DNA of 64,000 bases from Crotophaga sulcirostris (GCA_013397455.1 VYZB01000374.1:495718-559717); one strand, 5' to 3'; counted from the first letter of the stretch, positions 47,721-61,361 are shown. Notes: a model not told the origin generated them from the letters alone. Translations and numbers: made by a program.

Positions 47721-50700
47721 CGGGCAGCACGGTATCGCCAAGTGAGCCCTCAGCTGCTTCTCCCTGTGCTGGCCTTTGACCTCAGAAGGAATGGCTGGAG
47801 GCCACTTACTTTTTCAAATAGCGTGCCCCCAGCCATAGCTTAGCTTTTATGGTTTCTGATGTTCCTTCTGCTGCTGTGAGATCTGTCATGCCTATCCCCT
47901 TGTTGTTCAACCCATTCGGATTTCAAACAAGCTTTCCTTAAACTATGACTACAGGGAGTAGGAAAAAACTTCTTAGATAAGTAGAAAGTGAACCAACACA
48001 ACTGCAAGAACTAAATTTAAATCCTGCCTGTGGATTTGCCAAAAGTCTTGGCTACCACCACGATACATGTCATGCCTCAGCCTAACCCCAACTCCTTCAG
48101 TCCCAAGTTAAAACTGAGGGAAAATCTGAATGCAATGATTCCTAATGTCATCAGCTGTGAAAAACACAGAGACACAAGGCAGCAAGCCCTTCTTGCATGG
48201 CAGGAGTGATTTACAGAGAAATTATGTTTTAGTACACTCTCACAAGAACTGTAGCTGTTAAGAAATTCAGAAACACTAGGAATATAAATCTAGAAATTTC
48301 AAGGGTTATGTGGAATGTTGTCAGATTTAGAAACAATTCAATGAAGAATCAAGAATTCAATGGCACTACCATTCATTTACAAATATCTAATTTTTATTAC
48401 CTTTATTATGGTCTCAGATTATTTTAGTGGGGATAGAATATGGAAGAGGAAAACTGCATCTCTTACAATTTCATCAAATTTAGAGATTCTGTTGAATCGT
48501 CCATCATTTCACTTCGTAATTTTCTTCTGCAACTGAAATGTCAACTGTCTTCTTTCTATCACTGAAAAAAATAAATTATTACAAAATGTCTGCAAGCCAA
48601 ACGCCCATTAAGTCATGTGTAATTTTGTCCAAGATGTGAGTAAAAGATCAGGATCATTATATGAAAACTTCCTGTTTCAGTGAAATTTAATCAGATGGTT
48701 GTTACATAACAGACACTGATTTATACAGGGCTCACTTGCACAACCTAACACATACAAAACATAGGAGGGCTTTCATTTAGATATATAATGTGGATATAGA
48801 TATCTAATTAAGTAGAATTCATGTTAATTCATTATGATGAAGTGTCATTAGATGCTATTTCCCATTTGATTGTAATGGCTATTACCAGTATAATCAGCAT
48901 TTTATTGCTGTAAAACGTGGAATGTAGTGGATCTGAATCTTCTGTTCACTCTTTGCTTAAAGATAGGAGGCCATAAGATGTACCCGATGATGACTCTCTG
49001 AGTCTAAAATGTCAGAATGTTAACATTAATAATACCATTAAAAAAGTCATGCAACAAATTAATTCTAAACCTTTGGGAAAAAAAGATTTTCTGTGTATGC
49101 AGGTGATGATGCTGTCGAGTTTTTAACACCTTGTGCTGAAAAAATAAAGCACAGAAAATCATTAGACCCATGGAGAATTAGCTTAATTGCTTTGACCCCA
49201 AAGGGTAAGACATCAGGAACACCTCACAAGTTATATATCCAGTACAAACAATGCTGCCCTCAAGCACAAAGCAGCCTTTTGACTCTGTTTCTTTGATTCT
49301 GACTGATGCTTTCAGTGTAATCAACGATGACAATGTTTAATCTTGTATTTTTACATCTAGATAAAAAAGATCATAATTACAAACAGAAGAGGATTTGCAA
49401 TTAATAACTTGTTCCTTATACCAGATATAAGCAAGAACATCTTTGTACTGCACTCCATAGATAGAAAAGCATACTATAGGAACAGAGTATCTGTTTAGAT
49501 TTTAAGAATTAAAACAAACTTAATAAATGTGCTCAATAAATGTGAAAAATAGTTCTAATCTGTACTTCAGAAGTATGCAACTCTTAGTTAATGTTACTTA
49601 CAGAAGCTGAAAATGTGACAGAAGTTCAGAATAATGTAACCTTGGTGCACTGGATGTGTCTTTGTCCACTAGGCTGGTTAATTTATTTTAACCTTGCACA
49701 CATGTTACTAGTCAGAGTATATAAAAAGTGTACTTAACAGATTTATTCAATTTTCTCTATCAAATCAGCCTGTTCCGTGTTTCTTTTTCTACCAAATTTT
49801 GTATCTGTTTTAAAGACAGGCTCATTGCTGTCTCTCAGAGGTCATCTCAAAAGCCTTGAGTATGTTATGTGTTTTTTCAACTTTTATATGTACTCTTCTA
49901 TTTTATAAAAAGGTTTTTTCATGGTTTTTTTGTCTTTTGTATATAATTTCAGTCTACATTTACTAAGGTTTGGAAGTCTCAGACTTGAAGGTTTCTGTAT
50001 GTTTGCAGCTAGAACGCTTCTGATTCAATTTAGTTATAGAAGCAGCAAGTCCCTGAGTATTTTGAGTCACCAGGCGTAAAAAACAGTCATGACTCTTGGT
50101 AATGTTAATACAGACTTGCAGTCCTGTTCTCCAAGTTCTTTTGGCTTTTTCTTACGTCACTGTAAATTAACGACAACAAAAACAGTGGTGTGAGCTCACC
50201 AGTGATATTGCAAGTTTCAAGCTGTTTTCATATAAGCTATCTATGATTGCACAGGCAAGCTGAGGAGATTTGCAGCTACGCTATGACGAGGTGCTCTTTC
50301 CCACAACGGAGGCTCTTCCTGTGTGGGTGCCTGGAGTAAAGGCACGTGGGACTGTTCTGTTCTGGGTGGGATAGAAATGAATCTTGGACCCACACTTGGC
50401 CTTGCTTCTCTTTCCCATCTATGTAATGGATAAGGAGGAGAAAGAAAGAAAACATCATCCCCAATAAAATCTTCTTAGCCATCTTTGCAGAAAGTGGGGC
50501 ATTCCTCTTCTTCTCTAGAACTATTTTTTGCTGATGGGTTCCCCCTTCCTTTTGGTTAACAGACTAGCTGCCTGATATGAACATTATTTAAAGAGATCAT
50601 CTCTATTTTTGGTTTTGAGTGTGGGTGACTTGACATTCAGCACTGTCAGTGCACATTCCTTCACATTTGGAGAAACACTGGGCCCATGGGATCAGTCTCC

Positions 50701-53658
50701 AGTTGGTATAAGGCAGCTCCAACATTTCTGTTGTAAATTGTATGGGCAGTTGTGGTTACGTAGTGCATGATCACAGCCCTTGGGGCCCTTCCCCAGACTT
50801 CAGTCCTTCTGCCTCACCATGCTCTGGAAAAATGGGAATTAGAGGTTAGGGGAGCACTTAGCATAACTTTCACTTGAGATAGCTGCTCTCTGACCCTAAT
50901 GTTTTTGGTGTATCTTGAATAAGAAAATTTATAGAATACCTAAAGCATTATTTATTTCTGGAAAATCGTAAAAGGAACAAAGCCTAAGGATGCAGAATTA
51001 GGCAGTCTAAGTGACTGGCAAATGTTCTGATGCCTTTTCATAACATTATTCATAAATTATTCTCTGAAAAATATTTCAGGTCAGATTATCTCCTGACCCC
51101 TAGGTTCAAGGAAACCATTTATTTTTAGGTCTGGTTAATTTTAGCTGTATGTACTGGGGACCTTAATGGGCAACATCTGTTATAATTAAACCCTTTATTT
51201 TGCAAATCCATATGCATGTCCCTAGTTTTAAACATGTAAATGATGCCATTAAAATATATAGGATAAGCCACATACATAATGTTATATGTACACCTGCACC
51301 TACAGGGAATGAAACTCAAGCTCATCTTCAGTGGAACATGTTGAGGTCAGAAAAGAGTTATTAATATCTAAATTACTATCCTCATGAATAAATGTATGAA
51401 TTTTCTGTTCCCTGTAGCATATGTTTAAGTAGCTCAATTTTTTTATTGTCATACAGTTCTGAAACAGCTATTTTGGTATCTTAAAGACAATACTCCCACA
51501 CTACATTGCTTGTTACATCCATAATCATCAACACATCTGCCTGGTATTTCTAATGGACTTTGAATGTTGAATTCTTTACTGGCAAAACATTTCCATTGAG
51601 TGATTTTTTTTTCATGTCTTCAGACTATACATATTCCATAAAATTAACAAAAGACAACTGGATAAAATGGTGCAGTACCTTTGAAACCTTAGAGGGCTAA
51701 GAGTTCATGCTGTAGCATAATGGGGAAAAGAGAAAAGCTGTGCGATTTATACATTCTTCTTGTTTACAATTAATAGAAACTGAAGGTTAGTCAGAGTATC
51801 CTTCATGAAGTGGAAAACATTCTGTGTCACCACAGAGTTTTAATAGGCAACTCATGTCTCTTAATAGGGGCACATCTGTTCCAAAGCCTTGCATTATGCA
51901 GGTGTCTGTTCCTCTTGTGTTTTTTGATTATACAGTAGATAATTAGTTAGACATGATTATTTGCAACCCCCATTTGGGCCACTTATCACATTATCAAAGG
52001 CTTTAGTTTCTAATTATGAAATACAAAACAAAAACCTTAGGTTTGCACGTATATCACTCAAAGAGATATCCCTTAGAGGTATCCTGAGAGGCTAAATGTT
52101 CTTTTTCTTAAAAAAAATAACACCAAGGTAATGTCATTGATGAAAAACTAACTATTTTTGCTTTACAATTCTGTGATAGGAAACCACAGCCTTTCTTACT
52201 CTTCTTCCTAATAACTACAGAGACTTAAAATAGTATTTGATTACTTACTTCAGGTTTAAAATATGACTTTTCCAAAATCTATTCTATGAATGTGACAGGT
52301 CCAGTTCTTAAAGACCATAATTTCTTCTCATGAAGCACATATTTAAGTACCTTCTCTGTTCTGACAATTCATGGATTTGTTTTGTTGTTCCAAAATTTTC
52401 TCTCTTCATCTAAACTAAAATCATAGTCAGTCTCTGACATCTCTTGCAGTGGTGCAGCTGTTAGTTCAGGCTCAGTATGGCTGAAACAGAAATATTGTTT
52501 TGCCTTTCAAAATTTCCATTTATATCCTTTCCAGAGGGAACAACAGTACAATGTCTGTTACTGTCACACTTGTCTGGATGTCATTTTTGGTTTCAATCTA
52601 AATCTGAAAATACAAATTTTGCACATTCTATCTGAGTAGTATTGCTAAGATTGTGCCTTCCTTACATTAAATTATTTCCTGAGAACTTTTGGGTTTGCAT
52701 CTTAGCTGCTTCAACATTTCTTTCTTCAGCAGAAATGCAGTCCTTCCCGTCTAGTGTCTATCTTGGTGTTATCTTGATCTAATCATCTCACTTCCTCTCG
52801 CTCTTCATACTCTGCTAATCTCCGAGACTCTGATCTTGATCCATACTCTGCTAATCTCCTTGCCTACTAACTCAGGCTAATCTCAGTGCCATATTTTTTC
52901 AAATTGGCATTTTTGGTGATGCACCTACAATTTGAGAAAACCCCTGTGTGTTTATTCACTGAAATCTCTAAAAAATACTCTTAAACTTGACAAAATCCAT
53001 GACAGTAATCAAGAAATATTACTCAGTATCCAAGCAGTTAGGATATTCACCTCATTGAGGGACAACCTACTAGTCTGGTCCTTGGTGAGACTAAGTCCAT
53101 TTCACACCTCTTTTTATCTAAGGGAAAATGAATAAACTCTTGAGGCAGAATCCGCTATATCATTTCATCCTTTGGCCGCGCTGAAAAGTGCAATAAGTGG
53201 AGATGCTAGGATTTGCTCAGGGACTGTTGCTGTGGAGTATATTTGCTCTGGGCACACTTAGCAGATTCAGCTTCTCAAGCATTTTTGCTTTTGAGTGCTG
53301 CTTCACCTCACATCTGACACGTAGTAAAAGGGCCTTTAAGAGCTGAAGATGTTTCTTTGCGTGTGTAATCTTCAGTTAGGCTTCTAAAGGTTCTGATGGT
53401 TGCTAGTGTAGTGACATTCACACACCTTTTTATTTTTGATTTAGAAGTCTAAATTCTGCTAGGTATTTTTAGAGTATTTTTGGTACTCCATTTTCAAAAG
53501 AGGTATATACACGTTTGAAAAATCTGTCACATTCTGGGGCCAAGACAGAAACAGGGTCCTCAATACTTAAAATATAAAACTATGCAAGATGGCCAACAGC
53601 TGTTAAAGAGGAACAGCGTTGTTCTTCCTGAAGCTCTGACTCTTCCTTCTCTCCACCA
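47721..53658. other. Gene-free unique DNA, about 5.9 kb
   Basis: No gene, CR1 copy or RNA gene is recognised. A direct duplication is at 52806-52860 (listed separately). Open frames do not exceed 70 codons. Confidence 0.55.
52806..52860. repeat. Direct duplication, period 36
   Basis: CATACTCTGCTAATCTCC occurs at 52806-52823 and again at 52842-52859, with GATCTTGAT-type words between and before them. It is probably a local slippage duplication. Confidence 0.8.
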
Positions 53659-53944
53659 CACAGTATCACAGCATCACAGTATCACAGGGTTGGAAAGGAC
53701 CTCTGAGATCATCGAGTCCAACCTAGAACCCAACACCAACACCAACCCATCATCTAAACCCTGGCACTGAGTGCCTCAGCCAATCTCCTCTTAAACACCT
53801 CCAGGGTTGGCGACTCCACCACCTCCCTAGGCAGCGCATTCCCATGGCCAATCACCCTTTCAGGGAAGAACTTTTTCCTGATATCAAGCCTAAACTTTCC
53901 CTGATGAAGCTTGAGTCCATGTCCTCTAGTTCTGTCCCTGTCAC
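53659..53944 (-). mobile_element. CR1 LINE 3' fragment, young family (group B)
   Basis: A minus-oriented copy. The tail on the left has three units (CACAGTATCACAGCATCACA and on). The minus frame from about 53944 leftward reads [60 protein letters not shown] and RV, an intact ORF2 C-terminus. The match to the longer copies ends inside GTCCCTGGTCAC, which marks the 5' truncation. Confidence 0.95.
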
Positions 53945-56900
53945 AAACCACATGAGGCATACCCTGCTCATTTGCATGACCTTTCATTGCATGATTCCAT
54001 CACACCTCACATCAACTCTTGGTACTAATTTCAGTTTCACATGTGCTTAAATGAGCACCCTACTATTTTTCCCCTGCCTGTATCTCAGGTTTGGGAGGCC
54101 TCTATGGATACACCACTGACAAGTACATGTAATGCAGTAGGACTTTATTTAGAATGCTTATGCTTATGAATCCAGGCATTCCCCATGATGCTTTTTTTTT
54201 TATTCAGACCATACAGTCACAACTACCAATGTCAATTAATCTTCTAGGAATAATCAGATTCAAAATTAATTTCCTCCCTAATATCCTTTATGGATTCAAG
54301 AATATAAATCTTATTTCTGTAATGCATTTCAAAGTATATTTAAAATGGTAGAAAAATCACGAGAGCCGCAAAAGTAACTATGAACATTATCCTGTCTGAA
54401 AGGCAGACTGGAAAAGGCTGAACCACTTTATTAATAGTTATAACAGAGAACATGATGGGCATAGTGTCTGAAATAATTAAACAATAACCTGCAGCAAAAT
54501 GACAAGAATAAATGGATGAAACAGAGAAGCCAACTGGCAGACAAAACTGTATTTCATGAAATTTCTTCCTTCCTACCCTTAATTCCCTACTATTCTTCTC
54601 TGCAAATCCTAGGTTTCTTTATCAAACCTTCTGCAATAATTTATTACTGTTATACTGACACAGTAAATTCCACCACATGCCAGTCATGTCTATAAGTTCA
54701 ATTAAAATGGCAAGACTGACACGCATGGGTAACTTTTGTGCAAAAGGGAAAAGAGAAGCAGCTCTTCAATGAAATTAAATTCCTATACCGCTGTTTTGGC
54801 AAGGTGTTTCTGCCAGCACAGAAGAATAATTGTGTTCCTGAGTTTCCATCCCTGGAGATAGTTAGCGAATAAAAGCTATGGCTGGGTTTGATTAACTCTG
54901 CATGTTTTTATTGACCTCATTAAGAGAGTCAGCTGATGGATTTTTAGATCAATTTGCAAATGTAAAAGAAAAAGTGTTGTGCTGTAACCCTAAGCTATCC
55001 ACTTTTCTAGAATATTCCTTACCCCATTTTATCTTTCTGTAGGCAAAACTGAGCAATGAATGGGCAGGGGAAGTAATGCAGACTCTTTTGACTGTGCATT
55101 TGTCAAGATCCCAGAACTGCAAATTTCACATATAAGTCTCACTGCAGCTTTTCAAGCCAGACCTATCCAAAACTTTTCACAAATAATCTCCCCCTGGCAG
55201 TGTGCAGGCTGTTATGCTTTTCAGAAACTTGAGGTACATACAAATGGAAAACTAAAATAATACAGTTAGTGGAATGACTAAGAAAACTTTTAGGATCATG
55301 TTCTTCAGCTATGTAAAACCAAAACATTTATTGATATCAATGTGTACGTTCTCCCTGTGCATCAATGTAGCCTTGATGTCAGTAAAAATACAAGGTCAAA
55401 CCCCCCCCGTTTTGCTAATTTACTGTTGAGTTTCAACCAGCTCTCATATTGAAGAAGACACCAATGTTTACACAGCTAATAAATAAAGATTAAAAAATTC
55501 AGGACCCATCCTGTTACATTTTATAATAGTAAAATATTCCTCTTCTCGGAATATAGAATTTTCACTGTTACTTTCTGCTAGTAAGTAAATAAATTAAAAT
55601 AGGTACACAGAAGCCACTAAGATCATTTAGAGTTTAATTTTCGACTATGAGTGCACATAATGCTGTGATTCACACAATTTTTTAAACATAGCACAATAGG
55701 ACTTGTTTACAACTCAGTTTCAGTCCTGAGACCTCATATTAACACAGTGATAACAGAGGCAGCAAGATAAACATATGAGGGCAGGTAAAAGTAAGGGGGA
55801 AAAAAAAATAGGTCTCTCATGCCATATTGATTTGTTTCTAGAAAGTAGGAGCTTACATATTAGCTACATTAGCAGAGTTTTTACCAACTTGACCAGTGAC
55901 AAGTGTCCACTGGCTTGAAGTGGATAGCAATGCAGTATCTGCACAACAATAGGAGAGAACAACATGATACTATCCACTTGATCTTTTAAACAACACCAGT
56001 TGTTATAGATGTTATTTGTATGCATGTACGGTTCCAAAAATCAACCCAGTTCAGAAGAAAAGGGACTATAGAAAACCTTCCTGTTGTTAGTTTATTGATT
56101 AGCAGATTGGTATATATTATAGATTAGAATATATATACACAGTTGTTTTGACTGGGCAAAACACAGATGCCAGGAAGGTACTGCTGAAAGACCTATCAAA
56201 GAATGTGCAGCTGAGCAACACAAGGGAAAAATGAAATTCAATGGTGAGAAAAAAGGTTAGCAGAGAATGTGTGAGAAAGTGCAGACAATCTGGTCACATT
56301 ATTACAACATAGATGAGCTGTAAATGTATTAATAACAGACACGCTAGTGTTCTGCTTTGAATACCATGTTTAGTAACATTCTCTCTTTAAACAGATGCAA
56401 TATGCATGGATAAGAGGACACTGAATGCTCAGAGATATGAATTTTACACATGGAAAAACAGAAATTACCTTCTGAATCATTTGACAATGACCTGATTGTA
56501 AGATCGGACTTCTGCTAATAATGCTGCAAGCAGAAAGCACAAGAAAAACACCTCTCAGCATATCCATTTTGAACCTTTGGTAACCTACAAAATGAACAGT
56601 TAAATGAACTAAAAAAAAATATTAACCATCTTCCTGAAATTTGAGTAACATTTGGGGAGGGTGTTCATTTTGATTTCTTATTGTATTTTAATTAATCAGA
56701 TTTATAAACACAAGTGTTGCACCAGAAAGTGTGGAATCACCATCCATTGACTAGCACAATGTGCTAGAAATGTTTATATTCAAATTTCTCATCAGAAAAA
56801 GAGTTTTCAGAATGTCTTTTGTTAGATGTACTGAGGCCTGAAAAGTCATCTGGTAACTTAAAAGAAGATGAATATAAACATTCAAACATGACATCACCAA

Positions 56901-58689
56901 GAGACAGCACTAGAAAAAGCTTAATGGAAGAAGATCATTAGCCTGGCCTCAAGCTCGATTGTGGCATTCCCTGATTATGGACAGCTTGGCTTTCTCATTC
57001 AAAGACTCCATCTTTATGTAACTTTCTGCCAAGAGACTATTACAGCTTTTACATAGAAAAAAGAATTATGATTCCTACTTAACCATACCAATCTAACTCC
57101 TAATTCCTCTAGCTCATCAGAAAAAGAGAGAAGATATGATGTGTTTTCCTTTTAATATTCTTCTATTCATGTAAAACATTTGAGAGGAATCTAATTAAAA
57201 TTCAACATTTGAGAAATGTCAAACAGTGTTTGACTGCTGATACCTTCATACCTTCTTCTCCACTATGTAAAGACATGTAGGACTGAAGCATTGTAAAGCA
57301 TTTAGTTCTAAATATGTGAATATGAATATGAAGAACTTGTACATATGCTCTCAATTGCCAATTATTTTCAGCTAATTCACTTATCCTGACAACCATTTCT
57401 AAACAAAATAAATTCTCCTTTGTAAACTCTCTTATTTACAAACCAACACTCGGATTTCACTTGCAAAACCTATGCTTGCACTATACAAAGATGTCTATCC
57501 TATCGAGAGACAAAATCACTAGGAAGATCAATCTTTAGAAATATCTCCATCTATGCTGCCAAATTCTAACCTCTCATACCGACTTGAAATATGTTACAAG
57601 CACCAGTTATTTTACTAAATACCCGTCATCTTTATGGATAACAACATGCTCAATGAATTTAGTCAGGAAAAATGTATTTCACACAGGCTTCTATGGCATT
57701 GAGAGTTTATAGCAGATGTTCTCAATGGATCTGATATATTTCATGCTTTACAATGCTATCTCATATATTCAGTAATAACTTACTGCTAGTATTCTCTAGC
57801 TAGAGACCGGAGAGACAAATAGACCTGGTACTAAGGCATTATTATTTAACAAAAGAGATCTATTATGTTTGCTGTATTTTAGATTTCTGAAGTTACCTAT
57901 AAATCTCAAGGATTTAAGTTTGATAGCTCACTTGTGACCAGACAGTAACATGAAATTGTTTAGCTATTCAGAGACATGGTTTCTTTCACACCTACACTCC
58001 TAGAGTTCATAGAAACGTAAAAACTGCCCGTCGTATTTCGTGATGATTTTGTGCCTTGCAAAGATGGTGTTAACATATTCAGATGATATCAGAAAAATCA
58101 GAAAACTATCTATATTGCCTCAAGCTCTAAAGTTACTCACCCATATCAACCACAAACCTTCAGTCCTGAATCAACTACGACTCAGCCTGCTGCTGAGCTG
58201 GTTGCTGTGCTAGCCCATTGCCGTGATCTGTGCTTCAACCAGTGTCAGTGGCATTGATACAACGTGGTCCATCAGGAGAAGAAAAGGATGTAACACACCC
58301 TGTGGTATCTCTGACACTTGTGATCACCCACTGAGTGAGGCAACTGGGACCTAGTCCTCTCTTTGCCATTACTCTGCAATGTAATGTGGACTTTTCATTC
58401 TGTATCTCTCTATATATACACAGACATGAACAACTGAGTACACTTTTACCTGTTTACACATGCATACAAATTCTGCAGCATTAACAATTGTATATGATGG
58501 TTTCATTCACATTTACTAAAACTGGAGCCATTATAGATTTCCTAGAGGTAGTCGTTAAGCTGATTCTGCACATACAGTGAAAAAAAAAAAGGAATTGCTC
58601 AACTATATTTTATGTTGGTTACCAGCAAAGAAAATACAAAACAAATAGTGAGTTTGGATGTTATCTGGAGAACAAAGACAGAGACTCAA
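53945..58689. other. Gene-free unique DNA, about 4.7 kb
   Basis: No supported gene or CR1 copy. A small enhancer-like patch at 54860-54965 is described separately. The C run near 55402-55410 is simple sequence. Confidence 0.5.
54860..54965. promoter_or_regulatory. Candidate short conserved noncoding element
   Basis: About 100 bases containing TTTGATTAA at 54887-54895 (the same word as at 44539), TTTTTATTGACC, CATTAAGAGAGTC, AGCTGATGG and TTAGATCAATTTGCAAAT. This is a dense arrangement of homeobox, TCF-like and octamer-like words without low-complexity sequence. It is a pattern-based suspicion only. Confidence 0.18.
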
Positions 58690-58791
58690 TATGGTTTAAC
58701 TTTCAAACTGTTTTACATACCATTATGGTTTAACTTTCAAATTGTTTTACAAACCATTATGGTTTAACTTTCAAACTGCTTTACAAACCAT
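58690..58791. repeat. Three exact-length 34-bp tandem units, each able to form a hairpin
   Basis: Three head-to-tail copies lie at 58690-58723, 58724-58757 and 58758-58791. Each starts TATGGTTTAACTTTCAAA (or ATT) and ends ACAAACCAT (ACATACCAT in the first). Copies differ at only a few positions. Within units 2 and 3 the 5' TATGGTTT can pair with 3' AAACCATA, where the last A comes from the next unit's start, over a loop of about 19 bases. The array therefore reads as consecutive small hairpins. No CR1 or other transposon adjoins it. Confidence 0.9.
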
Positions 58792-60418
58792 GAGCACCCA
58801 TGTTATTCTCTTGAGTGAACGGTAACTATTTGCACCTGCTCTTACTGAGGTCAACAGGAGTTCTACCACTTAGTACAGCATTAGCCCACTGCTGCTGTCT
58901 TTTGGAAATATGTGAAATAAATATGCAAATGATTGCAGTAATTTTTAAATTCCATATTAAAATATCCTAAATCCTAAAGGGATGCTCATCCTGTTTATTT
59001 TTTCCTTTTAGATCCTAAAGGTGTGAGATGTTTAAATGCATGCGATGGCTGTTTTTCCAGGTAGCTCTTCATAAACATTGCAAAATATTAATGAAGTTGT
59101 TAAGACAGCAAAGGCACACAACACCAACAGCCATCACATATTTAATTCATTGCTTTGTTCATTCTCTCCCATTACAAACGTACTAAATGACAATATAATT
59201 ATAACCTAAAGCTGTTGGTAATTATATGCAAAGCTCTATAATAGCAATGAAACCCTAATGCTGAGAGAGAGAGAGAGAGAGAAAGAGAAAGAAACTGAGG
59301 GAAGCCAGAGTCAAAATAACCATTACTCATTGTACTCCTGGGTACCCCCTAAATTTGTTCGATTCTTATGGGTTATCCAACCTGCAAATTACCTGAAAAA
59401 AAAAAATCAGGTCAGGTGTAGAGAAAACAAATTAATTACCAGGAAATTACTTTCTGGTGTTGAGCCAAGTATTAGTTAATCAGCATTCAGCACCATTGGA
59501 AGAGAGCAGAGTGAAGGAGATCTGTACTGACTTGCATCAGTGGAGAACAGCAGAAGGAAAAGCCTTACTGGAAACTTTATTTCCAGCCAACCCTGAACTC
59601 AGGGTCCAATGCCAGAGCATGTGCTGCCATCAGATCACCGTTCTCCTCACCTTCCTCCTGCCTTAGACATGGGCTGTGCTACCTGCAGAAAGCCACTCTC
59701 TGGCTGCCCCACAGGGTCTGGGATGAGCTGTCCTGGTGGGGACCATCCCTGTGCTTTCTGCTGTCTCTTGGGCCCTAGAGCCAGAAGAGCTTCTCTGGAT
59801 GTCTCTCACTTCAGCTAAACTCATTATTTTCTCACTGGAAATGAGAATCTGGCTCATAAAATTTGTCAAGGGATTGTTTGATTTGTGCTTATTCTGTGTT
59901 TGCTGGAATCAGAAAGGTATTCCATGTTGCTTCGTTAGCAGATCAGTAACATGCAGCAGTGTGCCCTAGAGATGGAACTAAATTAAGATAAAGCACATAA
60001 AAACTGTGAATTACGTGGCAGGTGGAACTGACAGCTTGTGATGCTGAGGTCAAGTCTCTGTTTACCTATAATATGTACAGTATGCTGCAGCTGAATTAGC
60101 TACACTTGTACAGATACAGTCAGAAAAGTTGCAGCCCCTGCAATTCCACTTGCTCTTGCACAGCTGCTGCCATGTTTGAATTTCTCCTGTTAAAATATGT
60201 TTAAAAGAGGTGGAAAATAGTATCAACAACAGAACAGAGCGAAAAACAGCACGCGATTTAAAGATTTCATTCTGAATTGTCTTTACTGTCTCTGAACTAA
60301 CTGTGATTATACTAAGTTATATGACTCAAGGAATTAATATCATCATTAAAATGGAAACTGTTTCTGATGCTCAGCACTCACCTTGCTTTTTATTCCTACA
60401 ACACTAAGCACAACACAG
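58792..60418. other. Gene-free stretch up to the second gap
   Basis: Contains a GA microsatellite (59261-59292) and a GC-richer patch at about 59580-59830, with short overlapping frames on both strands but no motif. The last bases before the gap are CACAACACAG. Confidence 0.5.
59261..59292. repeat. GA microsatellite
   Basis: About ten GA units followed by interrupted GAAAGAGAAAGAAA. It accounts for the ERERE-type start of a 73-codon spurious frame. Confidence 0.9.
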
Positions 60419-60903
60419 NNNNNNNNNNNNNNNNNNNNNNNNNNNNNNNNNNNNNNNNNNNNNNNNNNNNNNNNNNNNNNNNNNNNNNNNNNNNNNNNNN
60501 NNNNNNNNNNNNNNNNNNNNNNNNNNNNNNNNNNNNNNNNNNNNNNNNNNNNNNNNNNNNNNNNNNNNNNNNNNNNNNNNNNNNNNNNNNNNNNNNNNNN
60601 NNNNNNNNNNNNNNNNNNNNNNNNNNNNNNNNNNNNNNNNNNNNNNNNNNNNNNNNNNNNNNNNNNNNNNNNNNNNNNNNNNNNNNNNNNNNNNNNNNNN
60701 NNNNNNNNNNNNNNNNNNNNNNNNNNNNNNNNNNNNNNNNNNNNNNNNNNNNNNNNNNNNNNNNNNNNNNNNNNNNNNNNNNNNNNNNNNNNNNNNNNNN
60801 NNNNNNNNNNNNNNNNNNNNNNNNNNNNNNNNNNNNNNNNNNNNNNNNNNNNNNNNNNNNNNNNNNNNNNNNNNNNNNNNNNNNNNNNNNNNNNNNNNNN
60901 NNN
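60419..60903. other. Assembly gap (485 N), flanked by a CR1 3' end
   Basis: A run of N. The right flank starts inside a CR1 3' UTR, so at least part of the missing sequence is very probably the upstream part of that CR1 copy, collapsed or unresolved in assembly. The left flank ends in CACAACACAG, which is not long enough to classify. Confidence 1.
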
Positions 60904-60965
60904 TAGGTTGGACTCGATGATCTCAGAGGTCCTTTCCAACTTTGTAATACTGTGATACTGTGAGT
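60904..60965 (+). mobile_element. CR1 LINE 3' end emerging from the gap, young family (group B)
   Basis: The sequence starts directly after the N run with TAGGTTGGACTCGATGATCT, then CAGAGGTCCTTTCCAAC and a tail of two units (ATACTGTGATACTGTGA). The 5' extent is unknown because it lies in the gap. Confidence 0.93.
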
Positions 60966-61307
60966 GATGCTCCAAATTCAAGCTCAGGTTCAGGTAGTTC
61001 AGAGGACAATACTTAGGTACATGCAGATGCTCCTCTCTTTCCCAGTACCCTTTCCCCAGCTGGCAGCCACCAGGCTGAAATGATCTCCTACAAACTGTTT
61101 GGGCTTTTCGGGCAGCTGGCTGAATGCTGCTGGCTCCGTTCTGCCACGTGCAGGAGTGCTGCCTCACAGCAAGAGAGCTGAGAACTCACAGAACCTTTAC
61201 AGTCTCACCTGTCAAAGAAGTGAATGGCAAAATGCTTAAAAGTTGTTGACTGTGCCCTGCATCGTGTGCAGCACCCAAAATGCACACAGTGCTGTGTGAG
61301 CATCAGT
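60966..61307. other. Unique DNA between CR1 fragments
   Basis: About 340 bases with moderate GC and no recognised feature. Any frame running from here into the gap on the minus strand is an artefact of the N run. Confidence 0.5.
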
Positions 61308-61361
61308 TATCACAGTATCACCAGGTTGGAAGGGACCTCTGAGATCAAGTCCAACCTATAG
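61308..61361 (-). mobile_element. CR1 LINE 3'-UTR stub, young family (group A)
   Basis: Only about 54 bases of a minus-oriented 3' end: TATCACAGTATCACCAGG, then TTGGAAGGGACCTCTGAGAT. A 4-base deletion in the next block gives GATCAAGTCC instead of GATCATCAAGTCC. It ends after CCAACCTATA. The words CACCAGG and GGAAGGGACC put it in group A, unlike its partner at 61508. Confidence 0.88.

Noticed and set aside
60346..61167. 273-codon minus frame and 179-190-codon plus frames
   Set aside because: Artefacts of the second N gap joined to a CR1 3' end.
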